Shown in pieces: positions 1-11,637 of a stretch of 64,000 nt of DNA. The stretch covers positions 1 to 64,000 of the forward strand of contig NZ_QSGS01000009.1 of NCBI RefSeq assembly GCF_003467445.1, written 5' to 3'. The DNA comes from Exiguobacterium sp. AM39-5BH (GTDB lineage Bacteria; Bacillota; Bacilli; Exiguobacteriales; Exiguobacteriaceae). The notes below the pieces were generated by a model. It searched no databases. It saw only the letters and a list, made by a program, of their open reading frames with translations, and was not told the origin of the DNA. Position numbers and translations under genes: made by a program. Position 1 is the stretch's first letter. Every line of letters starts with the position of its first letter.

Positions 1-75
1 TTTCCTGCGCTCGACTTGCATGTATTAGGCACGCCGCCAGCGTTCGTCCTGAGCCAGGATCAAACTCTCCAAAGA
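1..75 (-). rRNA. rrs: 16S ribosomal RNA, 5' end only
   Basis: The reverse strand reads the universal bacterial 16S start, with the AGAGTTTGATCCTGGCTCAG block beginning at 68 and the following ACGAACGCTGGCGGCGTGCC segment intact. By counting back to E. coli position 1 the mature 5' end falls near 75. The rest of the gene lies beyond the left edge. The location after gyrA matches the rrnO operon of Bacillus, which also follows gyrA. Confidence 0.95.
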
Positions 76-192
76 ATTTGATATAGCTCTTTAAAAAATG
101 ACGAAGCTTGCGCTTCATTCAAACATTGTAAAACTTTTTTTGCCTCATCGTTCAGTTTTCAAAGTTCGTCTGCCGCTCTTAGCGACTCATTT

Positions 193-221
193 ATAATAGC
201 ACCTGCATTCTCTTTCGTCAA
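193..221 (-). promoter_or_regulatory. Probable sigma-A promoter of the rRNA operon
   Basis: On the reverse strand TTGACG (216-221) is followed after 17 bases by TATTAT (193-198). About 120 bases of leader separate it from the 16S start; the leader contains a CTTTGAAAACTGAAC segment typical of Bacillales rRNA leaders. The promoter is placed by consensus match only. Confidence 0.6.
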
Positions 222-248
222 CTATAAAAATAAAATATTTTAAAAGAA

Positions 249-296
249 TAAAAAAGCAGTGTGCTCCTTCTTTGCACTATATTGAAGGAACACACT
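249..296 (-). terminator. Rho-independent terminator of the HD-GYP gene
   Basis: A 13-base stem (258-270 with 284-296, one mismatch) is followed on the reverse strand by a T run. It lies directly after the stop of the HD-GYP gene and separates it from the rRNA promoter. Confidence 0.8.
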
Positions 297-301
297 TTCT
301 A

Positions 302-1291
302 TTATTGAAATGCGATGATTCGCACTTCGTCTAAACGAGTTAAATCATACGTTTCTTGCGTCGGTTCTGATACGACAATCGGTTGTTCGACACTCGGTGT
401 ATAATGATGAATCTTCCCACGAACCCCACTACTCAACAAAACGGTTCGACCCACTTCATAAAAGCCGAGTAACGTAGCTAACAGTGTGAGCGCCTCTCCA
501 TCGTACGCTTCATTTTGCCACATATAAAAGTAAGCTTCTTCCGGAGTGAGTGCAGCTCGGAATGTTCGCGGTGCCGTCAACTGACAAAAACGATCTGCCA
601 CGATAAACAGAGGAGAGGCAGGATGAAGCGCTCGCTCTTCAAGACGATTTGGGAAGCCCGATCCATCGAGCCGCTCATGATGTTCAGCCACTAATTTACC
701 GACACGCTGCCGCAATGTCCGATCTTCAGGTAACATCGCCATCGATACGAGTGGATGTTGATACAGAAGCTCACGCTCCATTTTTGTAAAATAGCGCATA
801 TGTGACCATTTGCGGATTTTAGCGTAACTGGCATCGGCGAAATAAGATGCGATTCCATAGTCAAACTGAAGCCGATGTTCGTCCCCCCGATATTTCGATA
901 ACGTTTTTGCGACGAGTGCCCGATAAATCGCATGATGAATCACATGATTCTTCCGTAACGGTTGGTTCGTGAAAAACGTGACGATTGCTGATAGAGGATA
1001 GTCTTGGCGAAATAACTGATGAATAAATTCAAGAGCCTCATATGGGTTTGGTGATATCCGTTCTTCCCATTGATTATAGTGACGTTCATACTGAAGAATC
1101 TTTTCGCATAAGTCGCGTTCTTCCTCATGTGTAAAGGGACGGCGTTCTACCGGAGCAACTTCAATCGCCTCAACTTTCAAAAAGCGGAGCAAACGTAAAT
1201 GTTCGTTCGTCAGTCTAATCCCTGCCTCTAATGAAGACACGGATGTTAAGAGCGTCATACCTACGTGAACGTTTGAAATAGCAAGTCGCAT
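302..1291 (-). CDS. HD-GYP-like domain protein with degenerate active site
   Basis: A 329-residue protein whose C-terminal half resembles HD-GYP cyclic-di-GMP phosphodiesterases. The second motif reads HHERLDGSGFP, close to HHExxDGxGYP, but the first, normally HDIGK, reads FADASYAKI, so the metal site is incomplete and catalysis is doubtful. An in-frame ATG two codons upstream is possible; the later ATG at 1291 is preferred because AGGAGGG abuts the first one and sits at normal spacing from the second. The gene lies between gyrA and the rRNA operon and is bounded by its own terminator. Whether it still acts on c-di-GMP or only binds is not visible from sequence. Confidence 0.75.
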   Translation of the reverse strand: MRLAISNVHVGMTLLTSVSSLEAGIRLTNEHLRLLRFLKVEAIEVAPVERRPFTHEEERDLCEKILQYERHYNQWEERISPNPYEALEFIHQLFRQDYPLSAIVTFFTNQPLRKNHVIHHAIYRALVAKTLSKYRGDEHRLQFDYGIASYFADASYAKIRKWSHMRYFTKMERELLYQHPLVSMAMLPEDRTLRQRVGKLVAEHHERLDGSGFPNRLEERALHPASPLFIVADRFCQLTAPRTFRAALTPEEAYFYMWQNEAYDGEALTLLATLLGFYEVGRTVLLSSGVRGKIHHYTPSVEQPIVVSEPTQETYDLTRLDEVRIIAFQ

Positions 1292-1313
1292 GCTCATCCC
1301 TCCTGATCGTATG

Positions 1314-1349
1314 AAAACAGGTCGAACGGAAGCTCCGCTCGACCTGTTT
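1314..1349 (-). terminator. Terminator of the gyrBA block
   Basis: An almost perfect inverted repeat, AACAGGTCGAGCGG against CCGTTCGACCTGTT with a four-base loop, sits just after the gyrA stop on the reverse strand and ends in a short T run. Confidence 0.8.
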
Positions 1350-1353
1350 CGCC

Positions 1354-3924
1354 TTATTCGGTCACTTCAGACGATAGGTCGGTTTCTGGTGCTTCACCAT
1401 CAAATCCATTCTCCATCTCATCTGCTGATTCCTCTTCTAGCTCATCTTTTTTCAATTTGGCAATTGTGGCCAAACGATCGCCGTCTTCGATGTTCATCAC
1501 TTTCACGCCGCGCGTACTGCGACCCATTTGCGAAATCGTCTGTGAATCGATTCGAATGGCGACACCGAGCTCGGTCATGAGCATGATATCGTCGTCCTCA
1601 TCCACGACTCGCATACCGACGACGGTACCGCGGTCAGTCTTGATTCCGATAATTCCAGAACCACCTCGACCTTGTGTGCGGAATTGCTCCATCGCTGTTC
1701 GTTTGCCATAGCCTTTTTCCGTGATAATCAATACGTCTTGCGTCGGGCGTACGATTTCCATCGAAACGACTTGATCGTCATCCTTCTTCAGACGAATCGC
1801 ACGAACACCTCGGGCGGTACGGCCCATCGACCGTACTTCACTCGCAAGCGGGAAGCGAATCGACATCCCTTCGCGCGTCACGATTAACATTTCGTCATCG
1901 CTCTTCGCAAGACGGACCGTAACCAACTCGTCCGTATCATTCAAGCTGATAGCACGAAGTCCATTTTTATTGATGCGAGCGTAAGCCGAGAGCGGTGAAC
2001 GTTTGACGAGTCCTTGCTTCGTGATGAACACGAGCGACAACTGCTCGTCTGCCACTTCAGCTTCCGAATCTTCCGTTCCATCTTCGACGATTGCTTTGTC
2101 TGCCAAGTAGCTATTGAAGTCGACCGGAATCATCGTCTCGACTTTTTCGCCTTTATCGACTTGTAGCAAGTTGATAATCGGCATCCCTTTCGCAGTCCGA
2201 CTCATCTCTGGGATTTCATACCCTTTCAAGCGGAAGACGCGACCAAAGTTCGTAAAGAAGAGAATCGTATCATGCGTCGAAGCTGACAAGAGACGTAACA
2301 CGAAGTCCTCGTCGTTCGTACCCATCCCTTGCTTGCCTCGTCCGCCTCGGCGTTGCGTGCGATACGAGTCGCTCGGGATTGATTTGATATATCCTTCACT
2401 CGTGAGCGTGATCATCATGTCGCGAACTGGAATCAAGTCTTCATCTTCGAGCTCGATAATGTCCGTACGGATGACCGTACGACGTGCATCGCCATAACGC
2501 TCTTTGATTTCTGTCAACTCGTTGCGGATGATTTGAAGCAAGAGTTCCTCGTCGCCTAAGATGGCGCGCAACTCTTCAATCAAGGCGCGAATCTCACGAT
2601 ACTCGCCTTCGATTTTCTCACGCTCGAGTCCAGTCAAACGTTGTAGACGCATGTCGAGAATAGCTTGCGTCTGATCGATCGACAATCCGAAACGGGCAAT
2701 CAATTTCTCACGAGCCTCGTCACCGGTCCGCGTGCTGCGGATGATGGCGATGACTTCGTCCAAGTGATCGAGGGCGACGCGCAATCCTTCAAGGATATGC
2801 GCACGGGCCTCGGCCTTATCGAGATCGAACTGCGTCCGACGGCGGACGACTTCTTTTTGGTGCTCGATGTAATAATAAATCGCTTGCTTCAAGTTGAGCG
2901 TCTTCGGTCGTCCCCCAACGAGGGCGAGCATGTTGACGCCAAACGTTGTTTGCATTGGCGTTTGTTTATATAAGTTGTTCAAGATGACACTGGCATTCGC
3001 ATCGCGGCGTACTTCGATGACGACACGCATCCCGTTACGGTCCGACTCGTCGCGAAGGTCAGTGATGCCTTCGATTTTCTTATCGCGTACCAAATCAGCA
3101 ATCTTTTCGACGAGGCGCGCTTTGTTCACTTGATATGGGATCTCATGAACGAGGATGCGCTCACGACCATTTTTCAACACTTCGATTTCAGCTTTGGCAC
3201 GCATCGTGATTGATCCGCGACCTGTCTCATAGGCGCGGCGAATTCCGCTACGTCCTAAAATTTCGCCGGCTGTCGGGAAATCAGGCCCCGGAATGTGCTG
3301 CATCAACTCGGAGATCGTGATATCCGGGTTATGCGTCAATGCGAGCACCCCATCAACCACTTCGTTCAAGTTATGTGGCGGTACGTTCGTGGCCATCCCG
3401 ACCGCGATTCCGCTCGTCCCGTTGACCAAGAAGTTCGGGAACCGGGCTGGCATGACGATCGGTTCTTTCTCTTCTCCGTCAAAGTTTGGTTGATAATCAA
3501 TCGTGTTTTTACCGATATCGCGTACGAGTTCCATCGCGATTTTCGACATACGTGCTTCTGTATAACGCATCGCTGCCGCTGAGTCGCCATCGACCGACCC
3601 GAAGTTTCCGTGACCGTCGACGAGTTCATAACGATAACTGAAATCTTGCGCCATCCGAACCATCGTCTCGTAAACGGCAGAGTCACCGTGCGGGTGATAC
3701 TTACCGATAACGTCACCGACCACACGGGCCGATTTCTTATGGGGCTTGTCAGCACGAATTCCAAGTTCGTTCATCGCATATAGGATACGACGGTGAACCG
3801 GTTTCAGACCGTCTCGTACGTCTGGGAGGGCACGTGACACGATAACGCTCATCGCATAGTCCATGAACGAGGTGCGCATCTCTTGGCTAATATTTATATC
3901 CTTGATATTTTCTTGTTCTGCCAT
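1354..3924 (-). CDS. gyrA: DNA gyrase subunit A
   Basis: An 856-residue subunit that cuts and rejoins DNA in the A2B2 gyrase complex to introduce negative supercoils. The N-terminal winged-helix region carries the catalytic tyrosine at residue 121 in [10 protein letters not shown]. The quinolone-determining region reads HGDSAVYE, with Ser82 and Glu86, the wild-type drug-sensitive pattern. The C-terminal beta-pinwheel contains the GyrA box QRRGGRG, which distinguishes it from ParC. The protein ends in an acidic tail of about 30 residues. It lies 21 bases after gyrB and is probably co-transcribed with it. Confidence 0.98.
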   Translation of the reverse strand: MAEQENIKDINISQEMRTSFMDYAMSVIVSRALPDVRDGLKPVHRRILYAMNELGIRADKPHKKSARVVGDVIGKYHPHGDSAVYETMVRMAQDFSYRYELVDGHGNFGSVDGDSAAAMRYTEARMSKIAMELVRDIGKNTIDYQPNFDGEEKEPIVMPARFPNFLVNGTSGIAVGMATNVPPHNLNEVVDGVLALTHNPDITISELMQHIPGPDFPTAGEILGRSGIRRAYETGRGSITMRAKAEIEVLKNGRERILVHEIPYQVNKARLVEKIADLVRDKKIEGITDLRDESDRNGMRVVIEVRRDANASVILNNLYKQTPMQTTFGVNMLALVGGRPKTLNLKQAIYYYIEHQKEVVRRRTQFDLDKAEARAHILEGLRVALDHLDEVIAIIRSTRTGDEAREKLIARFGLSIDQTQAILDMRLQRLTGLEREKIEGEYREIRALIEELRAILGDEELLLQIIRNELTEIKERYGDARRTVIRTDIIELEDEDLIPVRDMMITLTSEGYIKSIPSDSYRTQRRGGRGKQGMGTNDEDFVLRLLSASTHDTILFFTNFGRVFRLKGYEIPEMSRTAKGMPIINLLQVDKGEKVETMIPVDFNSYLADKAIVEDGTEDSEAEVADEQLSLVFITKQGLVKRSPLSAYARINKNGLRAISLNDTDELVTVRLAKSDDEMLIVTREGMSIRFPLASEVRSMGRTARGVRAIRLKKDDDQVVSMEIVRPTQDVLIITEKGYGKRTAMEQFRTQGRGGSGIIGIKTDRGTVVGMRVVDEDDDIMLMTELGVAIRIDSQTISQMGRSTRGVKVMNIEDGDRLATIAKLKKDELEEESADEMENGFDGEAPETDLSSEVTE

Positions 3925-3945
3925 TCGTTATTGCCTACCTTCTTT

Positions 3946-5883
<1,938 letters not shown>

Positions 5884-5928
5884 TCACCTACTATACATGA
5901 ATTGGTGTTCCTATGGATTGGTCTTGCG

Positions 5929-7047
5929 TTACACAGATTCCGTTTCAACTTCGCCTTGTTTCACGTGAAACACCTTCGCTTGTTGAATCGTTTCGTGAGC
6001 GATCCCATCAATATTGGTCGTCGTGATGATGGTTTGGACTTTTTGGCCCATCGTATCGAGCAGATGGGTTTGGCGATGGTCGTCTAATTCAGATAACACG
6101 TCATCTAACAAGAGCAGCGGATATTCCCCTACCTCTTCATGGATCAGTTCAATCTCCGCTAACTTTAAAGACAAAGCCGCTGTACGTTGCTGGCCTTGTG
6201 AACCAAACGTTTGGACGTTGCGATTGTTAACATACAATTCAAAATCATCTCGATGCGGACCAAATAACGTCACGCCTCGTCTTCGTTCGTTCTCTCTTAT
6301 TTTATCAAACTTTTGACGATACGTTTCAAACATCGCCTCTTTTGGGTAACGTTCTTTTTGGAATGTATCGGATACGTATTGAATCGTCAGTGTCTCTAAG
6401 TTACGCGTGATGCCAGAATGGATGGGACCAGCCCATTTTTCAAGCTGATCGATAAAATGATGACGTCGTGAAACGATTTTCACGGCCAGTTCAATCATTT
6501 GATCGGTGAGCACCTCGAGCAGTGTCTCGTCCCCGCCTTTGATTGACAGCTGCTTCAACAAGGCGTTCCGTTGCTTCAGCGTCTTCAAATACTGATTCAA
6601 TTCATGTAAATAGACAGGACTTACTTGCCCGATTTCCATATCTAAAAACCGTCGTCGTCCTTGTGGGCTGCCTTTAACGATGGCGAGGTCTTCGGGTGCA
6701 AACAATACGACGTTAAATGCGCCGACATAATTGCTGAGGCGGCGTTGTTCGAGATGGTTCAATTTCGCTTTCTTTCCTTTCGGTGAAAATGTGAGCGACT
6801 GAACCGTCTCACCGGTCCGTTTATGAATCCGTCCCTCGACCATCGCTGCATCCGCTTCCCAGCCGATCAGTTCACGGTCTTGCGTCGTCCGATGTGACTT
6901 TGCGAGCGCAAGTACGTAAATCGATTCGAGCAGATTCGTTTTCCCTTGGGCATTCTCACCGATGAGAACGTTCGTCTGTTCTGAAAAATCTAGCTCGAGG
7001 GTTTCGTAGTTGCGGTAGTTTTGCAATCGGATCGACTTTAAATGCAC
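5929..7047 (-). CDS. recF: DNA replication and repair protein RecF
   Basis: A 372-residue SMC-like ATPase that loads RecA at gapped DNA with RecO and RecR. Seen are Walker A GENAQGKT near residue 32, the ABC signature region SQGQQRT and Walker [13 protein letters not shown]. The GTG start at 7047 is chosen because it gives the usual N-terminus ([13 protein letters not shown]) and lies one base after the yaaA stop, which implies translational coupling; the frame stays open upstream but there overlaps yaaA. A perfect parS site is embedded in the last codons. Confidence 0.96.
   Translation of the reverse strand: MHLKSIRLQNYRNYETLELDFSEQTNVLIGENAQGKTNLLESIYVLALAKSHRTTQDRELIGWEADAAMVEGRIHKRTGETVQSLTFSPKGKKAKLNHLEQRRLSNYVGAFNVVLFAPEDLAIVKGSPQGRRRFLDMEIGQVSPVYLHELNQYLKTLKQRNALLKQLSIKGGDETLLEVLTDQMIELAVKIVSRRHHFIDQLEKWAGPIHSGITRNLETLTIQYVSDTFQKERYPKEAMFETYRQKFDKIRENERRRGVTLFGPHRDDFELYVNNRNVQTFGSQGQQRTAALSLKLAEIELIHEEVGEYPLLLLDDVLSELDDHRQTHLLDTMGQKVQTIITTTNIDGIAHETIQQAKVFHVKQGEVETESV
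5957..5972. promoter_or_regulatory. parS: parS site, perfect 16-base palindrome
   Basis: TGTTTCACGTGAAACA matches the Spo0J/ParB parS consensus of Bacillus at all 16 positions. It lies inside the 3' end of recF and is read through as VFHVKQ. It is a predicted ParB nucleation site about 13 kb from parB and within 3 kb of the unwinding site. Confidence 0.9.
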
Positions 7048-7048
7048 G

Positions 7049-7264
7049 TTAGTTACCCTCGATTTGGAAGTCTCCGAAACCTTCGACCTCAATCGTGTCC
7101 CCATCGCGTAGTTTGCGTCCGCGACGTTGATCAATCTCACCGTTCACTTTCACTTGAATGTCCTCTAAGAAGAACTTCGCTTGGCCTCCGCTTGAAATGA
7201 TATCAGCCAACTTCAAAAATTGTCCGAGCGTTACATACTCGGTTGTAATCGACACTTTTTTCAT
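7049..7264 (-). CDS. yaaA: S4-domain protein YaaA
   Basis: A 71-residue S4 RNA-binding domain protein ([40 protein letters not shown]). In Bacillus it sits between dnaN and recF and is linked to ribosome assembly. Here it has the same position, with recF starting one base after its stop. The stop region supplies the Shine-Dalgarno GAGGG of recF. Confidence 0.93.
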   Translation of the reverse strand: MKKVSITTEYVTLGQFLKLADIISSGGQAKFFLEDIQVKVNGEIDQRRGRKLRDGDTIEVEGFGDFQIEGN

Positions 7265-7342
7265 GTCGTCACTTCCTTTCTTTCATACTTAGTACAAAAA
7301 ATCGCCATACTTATTAGTTTATCGAAAAACGTCGAATAAGGC

Positions 7343-7381
7343 AAAAATGGGGATGACAAGGTGAAACACCTCATCATCCCC
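7343..7381 (-). terminator. Probable terminator after dnaN
   Basis: GGGGATGATGAGGTG pairs with CACCTTGTCATCCCC around a TTT loop and is followed by TTTTT on the reverse strand. It separates dnaN from yaaA-recF. Confidence 0.75.
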
Positions 7382-7399
7382 GAATCTGCTCAGTCTGAC

Positions 7400-8538
7400 T
7401 TAAGACGTGCGGACTGGCAAGATCAACTGTAAGACGCTATCTTGCTCGACTGGACGCAAGATGAACGGACGCATCGAACCCGTGAACTGGATTTCGATTT
7501 CTGAAGCATCAAGCGCCCGAAGCGCATCCATGACAAATTTCGAGTTGAATGAAATTTTTAACTCTTCTCCTTCAAGCGACAGGATGCTGACGCGCTCTGA
7601 CACTTTCCCGACTTCTGGAGAATGGGATGAGACTTCGACAGTCGTCGCTTCTTCGGCGACAAACTTGATGACGTTATTGCGATCAGCCCGTGCGAGTAGC
7701 GAGGCTCGGTCAATGGCCTGCAAGAAGTCTTTGGCATTTAAGCGAACTGCTGTCCGGTACTCTTCTGGAATCAGGCGCGACGTGTCCGGATATGCCCCAT
7801 CCAAGAGACGTGAGAAGAACGAGATATTTTTCATACGGAACAAGATTTGTTGATCCGTCAAGACGATTTCGACCGGCAACTCTTCACGGTCAAGCAATTT
7901 AGCGAGCTCGTTCAGCGATCGTCCCGGGACGACGACGTTTTGGAACGTCAAATCGTTGTCCGTCTCAAATCGTGCCCGACGAAGCGCCAGACGGTGGCTA
8001 TCCGTGGCGACGCACGTCAAAAATCCTTTTTCGGCTGAGAAGTTGACCCCTGTCAAAACAGGACGTGTCTCTTGTGCCGAAACAGCAAAGCTCGTCTGCC
8101 GGATAATTGTCTTTAATAAATCAGCCGGCAAGTAGAAACGACGCTCGCTTGAAAGTTCAGGCAAACGTGGGTATTCATCCGGGTCGAGTCCGTTCAAATG
8201 GAATTCAGCTTGCCCCGACTCGATTCGTGTCATGAAGTTCGGAGACACTTCAAGTGTCACTTCATTCGTCGGCAACTTTTTAACGATTTCACCGAGGAAG
8301 CGTGCATTGAGCACGACACTGCCCGCCCGTTGAATTTGAATGAGTTCGATTCCACCTTCTTCAATCGGGATTAACCGTTCGATTGAAATCTCAGTGTCAC
8401 TTCCTGTGAGCGTCAATCCATCGGCATGAGCTCGAGTTTTAATCCCGTGAGGATTGGAATCGTCGTTCTTGAAGCAACGGCTTTCGATACATCTTGTACG
8501 GCTTGCATGAATACATCTCGCTGAATCGTTAAGTGCAT
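7400..8538 (-). CDS. dnaN: DNA polymerase III beta sliding clamp (frame broken by one base)
   Basis: The processivity clamp that encircles DNA and binds polymerase. The main frame (7400-8416) carries the three clamp folds and the usual end VLQLILPVRTS. The missing first 40 residues (MHLTIQRDVFMQAVQDVSKA onward, then SRTTIPILTGLKLEL) are encoded from ATG 8538 in another frame. Comparison with the family (GIKIVASDDGVSFTGSD in Bacillus) shows one base missing at about 8422-8430. The total of 1139 bases is one short of a multiple of three. As the gene is essential, a sequence error is likeliest. A DnaA box overlaps the start codon. Confidence 0.93.
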
Positions 8539-8720
8539 GTGGATAATTCCTCCTAAGTGAACTGAGTCATATAGTTTAATAATAATAGTATTATTTAAGT
8601 CATAATAGTAATAAGGGCTGTGGATACTGGGGATAAGTCACTTGAACCACTGGTGTTGAGCCATTCTGCCTGTGAATAAAGTGTGGATAACTGTAGGTGT
8701 TTATCCACAGGATATCCACA
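8538..8720. other. oriC: oriC part 2: DnaA boxes, DnaA-trios and AT-rich unwinding element between dnaN and dnaA
   Basis: Perfect DnaA boxes (TTATCCACA or its complement) lie at 8538-8546, 8682-8690 and 8701-8709, with one-mismatch boxes at 8619-8627, 8628-8636, 8671-8679 and 8712-8720. The two tandem boxes at 8619-8636 are preceded by GGG and then TAATAGTAATAA (8603-8614). Read 3' to 5' this gives AAT-AAT-GAT-AAT, the DnaA-trio pattern on which DnaA is known to form a single-strand filament in B. subtilis. Further out is a run almost free of G and C (8572-8602). Order and polarity match the B. subtilis unwinding region, also located between dnaA and dnaN. Confidence 0.85.
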
Positions 8721-8735
8721 GTGAAACATAAGAGG

Positions 8736-10109
8736 TTACGACAAAGCTTTTTTTAATGTCTGAATCGTCTCTTGCATCTCTGAATCATGCTTGAGTAACG
8801 TACTAATTTTCTCATGGGCGTGGATAACTGTCGTATGATCACGTCCACCGAACTCTTCCCCGATTTTAGGAAGCGAGCTTTCCGTCATCTCACGTGACAG
8901 GTACATCGCAATTTGACGAGGGAATGCGAGCGTCTTCGTCCGCTTCTTCGCCTTCAATTCATCGACTTCAATATTAAAGTGTCGACCGACGATTTCTTGA
9001 ATGTCACGAATGACGATTTTCTTCGCTTCTTGGACCGGCATGATGTTGTGCAACGCTTCAGCAGCGACATCCGGATCAATTGGACGCCCGACGAGTTTGG
9101 CGTAGGCGACGACGCGCGTCAATGCGCCTTCGAGCTCACGAATGTTCGTGTCAATTTGATTGGCGATGTAAAGCATAACGTCGTTCGCGATATCAAGCCC
9201 TTCCGCCGTCGCCTTCTTCCGTAAGATGGCGATTCGTGTTTCGAGGTCAGGTGGCGTGATATCTGTGATCAGTCCCCATTCGAACCGTGAACGAAGGCGG
9301 TCTTCGAGCGTCGGAATCTCTTTAGGTGGTCGGTCACTCGAAATCACAATCTGTTTCTGATCGTTATGAAGCGCGTTGAACGTGTGGAAAAACTCTTCCT
9401 GTGTCTGTTCTTTCCCGGCTAAGAACTGAATGTCATCGATCAAGAGGACATCGATGTTCCGATAGCGGTTGCGGAATTCCTCGGTCTTGTTGTCGCGAAT
9501 CGAGTTGATGAACTCATTCGTGAACTTTTCAGATGAAACGTAAGCGATGCGTGCGCCAGGCTTCTGCCCTTTCACGTAATGACCAATCGCATGCATCAAA
9601 TGCGTTTTGCCAAGTCCGACTCCTCCATAAATGAAGAGCGGATTGTAGGCACGCGCTGGAGCTTCTGCCACGGCGAGCGAGGCGGCGTGAGCAAATCGGT
9701 TCCCCGATCCGATGACAAACGTCTCAAAGATGTACTTGTCATTTAACTGTCCAAGGTTCGCTTCCTCTTTTAAAAGTACTGGAAGTGACTGTTCTTTCAT
9801 TTCTGTGGCAGCAATCGTTTCTTTCGATCCATCCGCAGGTGCATACTTGTGTGCTTGCGATTCCTCGATAAAATGAATCTCAAGCTTATTGTTCGTTACT
9901 TCTTCAATCGTGTCTTGTAACAATGATAAGTACTGACGTTCGAGCCAAGTTACGATGAAACTTGCCGGTGCAGATACGACGAGTGTCGTCCCCATCAACG
10001 AAATACCTTCTGTTGATTTCAACCACATATCAAAGCTGGCTTTTGGTGTTCGTTCCTCTTCTTCAATCAGAGATAAAACATTTTTCCAAATCTCGCGAGC
10101 ATTCTTCAA
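8736..10109 (-). CDS. dnaA: Chromosomal replication initiator DnaA
   Basis: A 457-residue AAA+ initiator that binds DnaA boxes and melts oriC. Domain I interacts with partners, domain II is a variable linker, domain III has Walker [16 protein letters not shown] and Walker [13 protein letters not shown], and domain IV carries the box-recognition signature [15 protein letters not shown]. The TTG start at 10109 is chosen because AAAGGAGG lies seven bases upstream and the protein then begins [12 protein letters not shown] as in relatives. An upstream ATG in frame at 10151 lacks such a site. Dense DnaA boxes on both sides predict autoregulation. Confidence 0.97.
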   Translation of the reverse strand: MKNAREIWKNVLSLIEEEERTPKASFDMWLKSTEGISLMGTTLVVSAPASFIVTWLERQYLSLLQDTIEEVTNNKLEIHFIEESQAHKYAPADGSKETIAATEMKEQSLPVLLKEEANLGQLNDKYIFETFVIGSGNRFAHAASLAVAEAPARAYNPLFIYGGVGLGKTHLMHAIGHYVKGQKPGARIAYVSSEKFTNEFINSIRDNKTEEFRNRYRNIDVLLIDDIQFLAGKEQTQEEFFHTFNALHNDQKQIVISSDRPPKEIPTLEDRLRSRFEWGLITDITPPDLETRIAILRKKATAEGLDIANDVMLYIANQIDTNIRELEGALTRVVAYAKLVGRPIDPDVAAEALHNIMPVQEAKKIVIRDIQEIVGRHFNIEVDELKAKKRTKTLAFPRQIAMYLSREMTESSLPKIGEEFGGRDHTTVIHAHEKISTLLKHDSEMQETIQTLKKALS

Positions 10110-10179
10110 TGAAAGACCTCCTTTACTCACATGTTGGCGAAACTTATTCACACGATATACACATACACTATTCTATAGT

Positions 10180-10625
10180 AGATACTAGGGTTATCCCCAA
10201 AGAACAAAAACTGTGGATAACGTTATCCACATGGTGTTGATGTTGGGGATAACAGTTATCCACAGCCTGTGTATATCTTGGAATTGCTAAAAGTTCATCC
10301 ACAAGTTTGTGCACATTCAGTTTATCAAAATAAAATAGACGTGGCAACGGTTTTTGATATTTATCCACAGATTGTAAAAAGAATCCACAGGTAGTTATCC
10401 ACATGCTGTGTGCAGTGTGGATAAACTGTGGATATGTTGTGGATAATTAGAAGTAAGAGAAGATAGAGACAGAAAAGTTATACACAAAAGAGGAAGAGAG
10501 AATTGTGGGAAATATTTTTTCAAGAGAAGAAAATGAAAAATTAAAAATCGGAATCATAAAATTGTTGAAAAAAGAGGAGTTATTCACATATAAGTGTGGA
10601 TAACTATTAGAATATGTGGATAAAA
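10180..10625. other. oriC: oriC part 1: DnaA-box cluster upstream of dnaA
   Basis: This gene-free stretch between dnaA and rpmH holds at least nine perfect DnaA boxes, starting at 10212, 10223, 10256, 10361, 10395, 10416, 10438, 10595 and 10615, with several one-mismatch copies (for example TGTGGATAT at 10427). The boxes at 10212 and 10223 face each other as a 20-base palindrome, TGTGGATAACGTTATCCACA. An A-rich segment (about 10505-10570) lies between the main cluster and the last two boxes. The arrangement matches the incA/incB part of the Bacillus origin. The remaining 10626-10780 shows nothing recognisable. Confidence 0.93.
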
Positions 10626-10782
10626 TGGCTTTAGATGGCTATTTGTAAAAAAAGTCATTGGCGGATTATTAATTCTCCATGTGATTTATTGCTTCCGTTT
10701 CTTCTAGATCATGCCATCGTGAGGTATTGTCCCCTTCCCGTCCGAAGGATTTCATCCTAATTGAAAACCTGACGAAAACTCA

Positions 10783-10811
10783 TTGACAATCTACACAACT
10801 GTTTATATAAT
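10783..10811 (+). promoter_or_regulatory. Sigma-A promoter of rpmH
   Basis: TTGACA (10783-10788) and TATAAT (10806-10811), both exact consensus, are separated by 17 bases. It drives rpmH, 70 bases downstream. Confidence 0.9.
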
Positions 10812-10880
10812 CTTAAAGACTGCCTTAAATGAAACTATAACTTGCTAATAGAGCGTTAACCTTGAGGAGGTGCTTTAACA

Positions 10881-11015
10881 ATGAAACCAACTTTCAATCC
10901 TAACAACCGCAAGCGTAAGAAAGTCCACGGATTCCGTGCACGCATGGCGACTAAAAACGGCCGCAACATTCTTGCAGCTCGCCGTCGTAAAGGCCGCAAA
11001 GCCTTGACTGTCTAA
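10881..11015 (+). CDS. rpmH: 50S ribosomal protein L34
   Basis: A 44-residue, highly basic protein starting [18 protein letters not shown] and ending [11 protein letters not shown], the invariant L34 sequence. GAGGAGG precedes the ATG. It lies at the conserved place between oriC and rnpA. A strong terminator follows, so rnpA probably relies partly on its own promoter. Confidence 0.98.
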   Translation: MKPTFNPNNRKRKKVHGFRARMATKNGRNILAARRRKGRKALTV

Positions 11016-11026
11016 TACAGATCATG

Positions 11027-11063
11027 AAATTGCCCGAGGAATCCTCCTTGGGCAATTTTTTTT
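11027..11063 (+). terminator. Terminator after rpmH
   Basis: AAATTGCCC pairs with GGGCAATTT, with an inner GAGGA/TCCTC stem, followed by a run of T. Confidence 0.92.
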
Positions 11064-11181
11064 GTATTGTCACACAACTCACACAATCAACTTGAAAAAA
11101 CGGATTCTCCCTCGTTGAAACGAATAGGATATGGTATGATGTTAGTTGACGATTTTTGAAGTGAAGGATGGAGTGAGAATT

Positions 11182-11535
11182 TTGAAAAAAGAATACCGCC
11201 TGCAAAAGAATGAAGAGTTCCAAGCGGTGTTTCGTGAAGGACGCTCCGTGGCCAATCGTCAGTTTGTCGTCTACACGCAGAAAGCGGATCAAGCGCACTT
11301 CCGGGTCGGACTTTCGGTCAGCAAAAAGCTGGGAAATGCCGTAGAACGGAACCGGATGAAACGATTGATGCGTGAATCGCTTCGCTTGCTCGAACCGAAC
11401 GTAGCTCCGCACAATTATGTCATCATTGCGCGCAAACCAGCGACGTCGCTGACGCAAGATGAAGTGACGGAAAGCTTGAAACATGCACTCAAACGGGCTA
11501 AAGTTTGGAAACAGAGACAAGTCGATCGATCATAA
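11182..11535 (+). CDS. rnpA: Ribonuclease P protein component
   Basis: A 117-residue basic protein that assists the catalytic RNA in tRNA 5' maturation. The RNR signature reads LGNAVERNRMKRLMRES. The TTG at 11182 is chosen because it gives the family start MKKEYRLQKNEEFQAVF and follows GGATGGAG; the frame stays open 12 codons further. An extended -10 element (TGGTATGAT, ending 11140) upstream may be a separate promoter. Confidence 0.95.
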   Translation: MKKEYRLQKNEEFQAVFREGRSVANRQFVVYTQKADQAHFRVGLSVSKKLGNAVERNRMKRLMRESLRLLEPNVAPHNYVIIARKPATSLTQDEVTESLKHALKRAKVWKQRQVDRS

Positions 11536-11637
11536 CAATCCGAGCTCGTTCTTTCATATATAACGCGAACTAATTAGGATTGACCGATAGACGTGTGATG
11601 GAACAAAAGAATCGATAAAGAAAGCGTAGGAGGAACT

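Noticed and set aside
7919..7932. TCGTCCCGGGACGA palindrome in dnaN as a Noc site
   Set aside because: Only the CCCGGG centre matches; the flanking T and A triplets required by Noc are replaced.
10951..11520. A 189-codon minus-strand frame across rpmH and rnpA
   Set aside because: It runs antisense to two certain genes and through a strong terminator hairpin.
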